Below are positions 34,856-35,659 of a DNA stretch of 35,659 nucleotides, in pieces. Numbering within the stretch: the stretch's first letter is position 1; each line of letters opens with the position of its first letter. The notes under the pieces were generated by a model. It was not told the DNA's origin. It did no database searches and saw nothing but the letters and a program-made list of their open reading frames with translations. The DNA is taken from the NCBI GenBank assembly GCA_947305945.1, contig CAMZFA010000004.1, positions 1 through 35,659 of the forward strand, read 5' to 3'. The position numbers and the translations under genes were made by a program. Source of the stretch: an uncultured Spirochaetales bacterium (GTDB taxonomy: Bacteria > Spirochaetota > Spirochaetia > Sphaerochaetales > Sphaerochaetaceae).

Positions 34856-35659
34856 TTATTGCAATTGACGGACCTGCCGGAGTAGGGAAAAGCACCATTG
34901 CAGGAGCCATTGCGGACAGACTGGGAATCTACTATCTGAACTCCGGTAATTTTTACCGCGGAGTAACACTGAAGGCAATTCGTGACAAAATTGACATGAA
35001 GGACCCTCAGGCGTGCATTGATACAGCTCAAAACGCTGTTTTCGATGTTGTCAACGGCCGTTTCAATCTTGACGGAGAGGACGTTCAGGACCTTCTTCAT
35101 ACACCTGAAATCGACCTCAATGCATCCTATATTTCAGTCATTCCCCAGGTCAGGTCCATTGTCAACAAGAGGATTCATGAACTGACGGACAGGATGAGCA
35201 TCATAGCCGAAGGCAGGGATATGACCACCGTTGTTTTCCCGGATGCCGACTACAAGTTTTTCTTTGATGCACGTCCGGAAATCAGGGCAAAACGCCGTTA
35301 CGACCAGAATCCGGATGCCATGCCCTATGAGAGAGTTCTCGCAGAGCTTGCCGAGCGTGATGAAAATGATAGAAACAAGCCTGTTGGAGCGCTGAAAATG
35401 GCCGACGGAGCCGTATATGTGGATACCTCGGACTTGACCATTAAGGAAGTTTGTGACAAAGTGTTATCTTGTATAAATAATACTACTGAAAATGTAGTAA
35501 GAGGATCAGGAGAAAAGAAAATGGAAGAAAAAATTGAAAACAAGGATACTGAGATGCAGTCACTTATGCAGGAGGAGTATCTGAAGTCTCTTGATGGAAT
35601 CGAAGACGGTCAGCTCGTTACCGGTACTGTTGTTCAGGTCAATAACGAGTATGTGTTTG
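34852..35659 (+). CDS. cmk-rpsA: Cytidylate kinase fused in frame to ribosomal protein S1 (partial, cut by window end)
   Basis: One open frame runs without a stop from the cmk ATG at 34852 to the window end (269 residues seen). Residues 1 to about 205 are CMP kinase: P-loop AIDGPAGVGKST, NSGNFYRG, IIAEGRDMTTVVFPDA, FFDARPEIRAKRR, and LAERDENDRNKPVGAL. The linker VLSCINNTTENVVRGSGEKK (from 35461) follows. Then comes a typical S1 N-terminus, MEEKIENKDTEMQ, and the first S1 repeat beginning GQLVTGTVVQV. In many bacteria cmk and rpsA are neighbours but separate; here they are joined. I recall a comparable fusion annotated in treponemes, unverified. GGGGAGA lies before the ATG, which overlaps the rluB stop. 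Free S1 may also be made from the internal ATG at 35521. Confidence 0.9.
   Translation, partial: MIIAIDGPAGVGKSTIAGAIADRLGIYYLNSGNFYRGVTLKAIRDKIDMKDPQACIDTAQNAVFDVVNGRFNLDGEDVQDLLHTPEIDLNASYISVIPQVRSIVNKRIHELTDRMSIIAEGRDMTTVVFPDADYKFFFDARPEIRAKRRYDQNPDAMPYERVLAELAERDENDRNKPVGALKMADGAVYVDTSDLTIKEVCDKVLSCINNTTENVVRGSGEKKMEEKIENKDTEMQSLMQEEYLKSLDGIEDGQLVTGTVVQVNNEYVF
35451..35523 (+). promoter_or_regulatory. Internal S1 start signals within the cmk-rpsA frame
   Basis: AGGAG (35508-35512) sits 8 bases before ATG 35521, the natural first codon of an S1 protein. Just upstream the DNA becomes AT-rich, with TATAAA at 35472-35477 and a weak TTGTGA 15 bases before it. The stretch looks like a former intergenic region kept in frame. 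The ribosome site is convincing; the promoter is weak. Confidence 0.55.

Overview
The window looks like a chromosomal piece from a spirochaete, most likely a Treponema-like member of the Spirochaetota. This is inferred from gene content and order, not from a search. The pointers are: tamB-bamA-mutS in a row; a GreA carrying a very long N-terminal extension; cytidylate kinase running in frame into ribosomal protein S1; and a rimP-nusA-infB-rbfA-truB-ribF-rpsO-pnp cluster followed by dut, lptF, lptG and tgt. By eye the DNA is near half GC and uniform in style. I see no tRNA, rRNA, CRISPR array, insertion sequence, integrase or phage gene, and no gene-free stretch longer than about 210 bases.

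Layout. (1) 1-3844, minus strand: tmk (GTG start) overlapping a flavodiiron protein gene, a good intrinsic terminator, then a nucleoside/simple-sugar ABC transporter (ATPase with TTG start, then the N-terminal part of a permease cut by the window edge). (2) 3845-3947: divergent promoters with abutting -35 boxes. (3) 3948-13655, plus: tamB, bamA, mutS. (4) 13633-14325, minus: a ComF-type phosphoribosyltransferase, convergent with and overlapping the mutS end. (5) 14344-27787, plus: a tightly packed 13-gene run from rimP to a Nudix hydrolase, with a consensus -35 promoter and a terminator-like hairpin in its leader. (6) 27801-30482, minus: greA with its own promoter and a leader that can form two competing hairpins. 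(7) 30690-35659, plus: rpe, dtd, recA, scpA, scpB, rluB and the start of the cmk-rpsA fusion, cut by the window end.

How it fits together. Most of the window is core housekeeping. One module builds the outer membrane (TamB, BamA, LptF, LptG). Another handles transcription elongation, ribosome maturation and RNA turnover (NusA, GreA, RimP, IF-2, RbfA, TruB, RluB, Tgt, S15, PNPase, S1). A third covers nucleotide supply and genome care (Tmk, Cmk, Dut, MutS, RecA, ScpAB). Genes overlap by 1-20 bases at many junctions, so translational coupling is likely.

I do not see a wholly new system. The most interesting points are variations on known parts: the Cmk-S1 fusion with an apparently intact internal S1 start signal; an attenuator-like hairpin in front of rimP-nusA; a zinc ribbon on the NusA C-terminus; a RibF with an eroded riboflavin kinase half; a thymidylate kinase P-loop without its lysine; and a greA leader with mutually exclusive hairpins.
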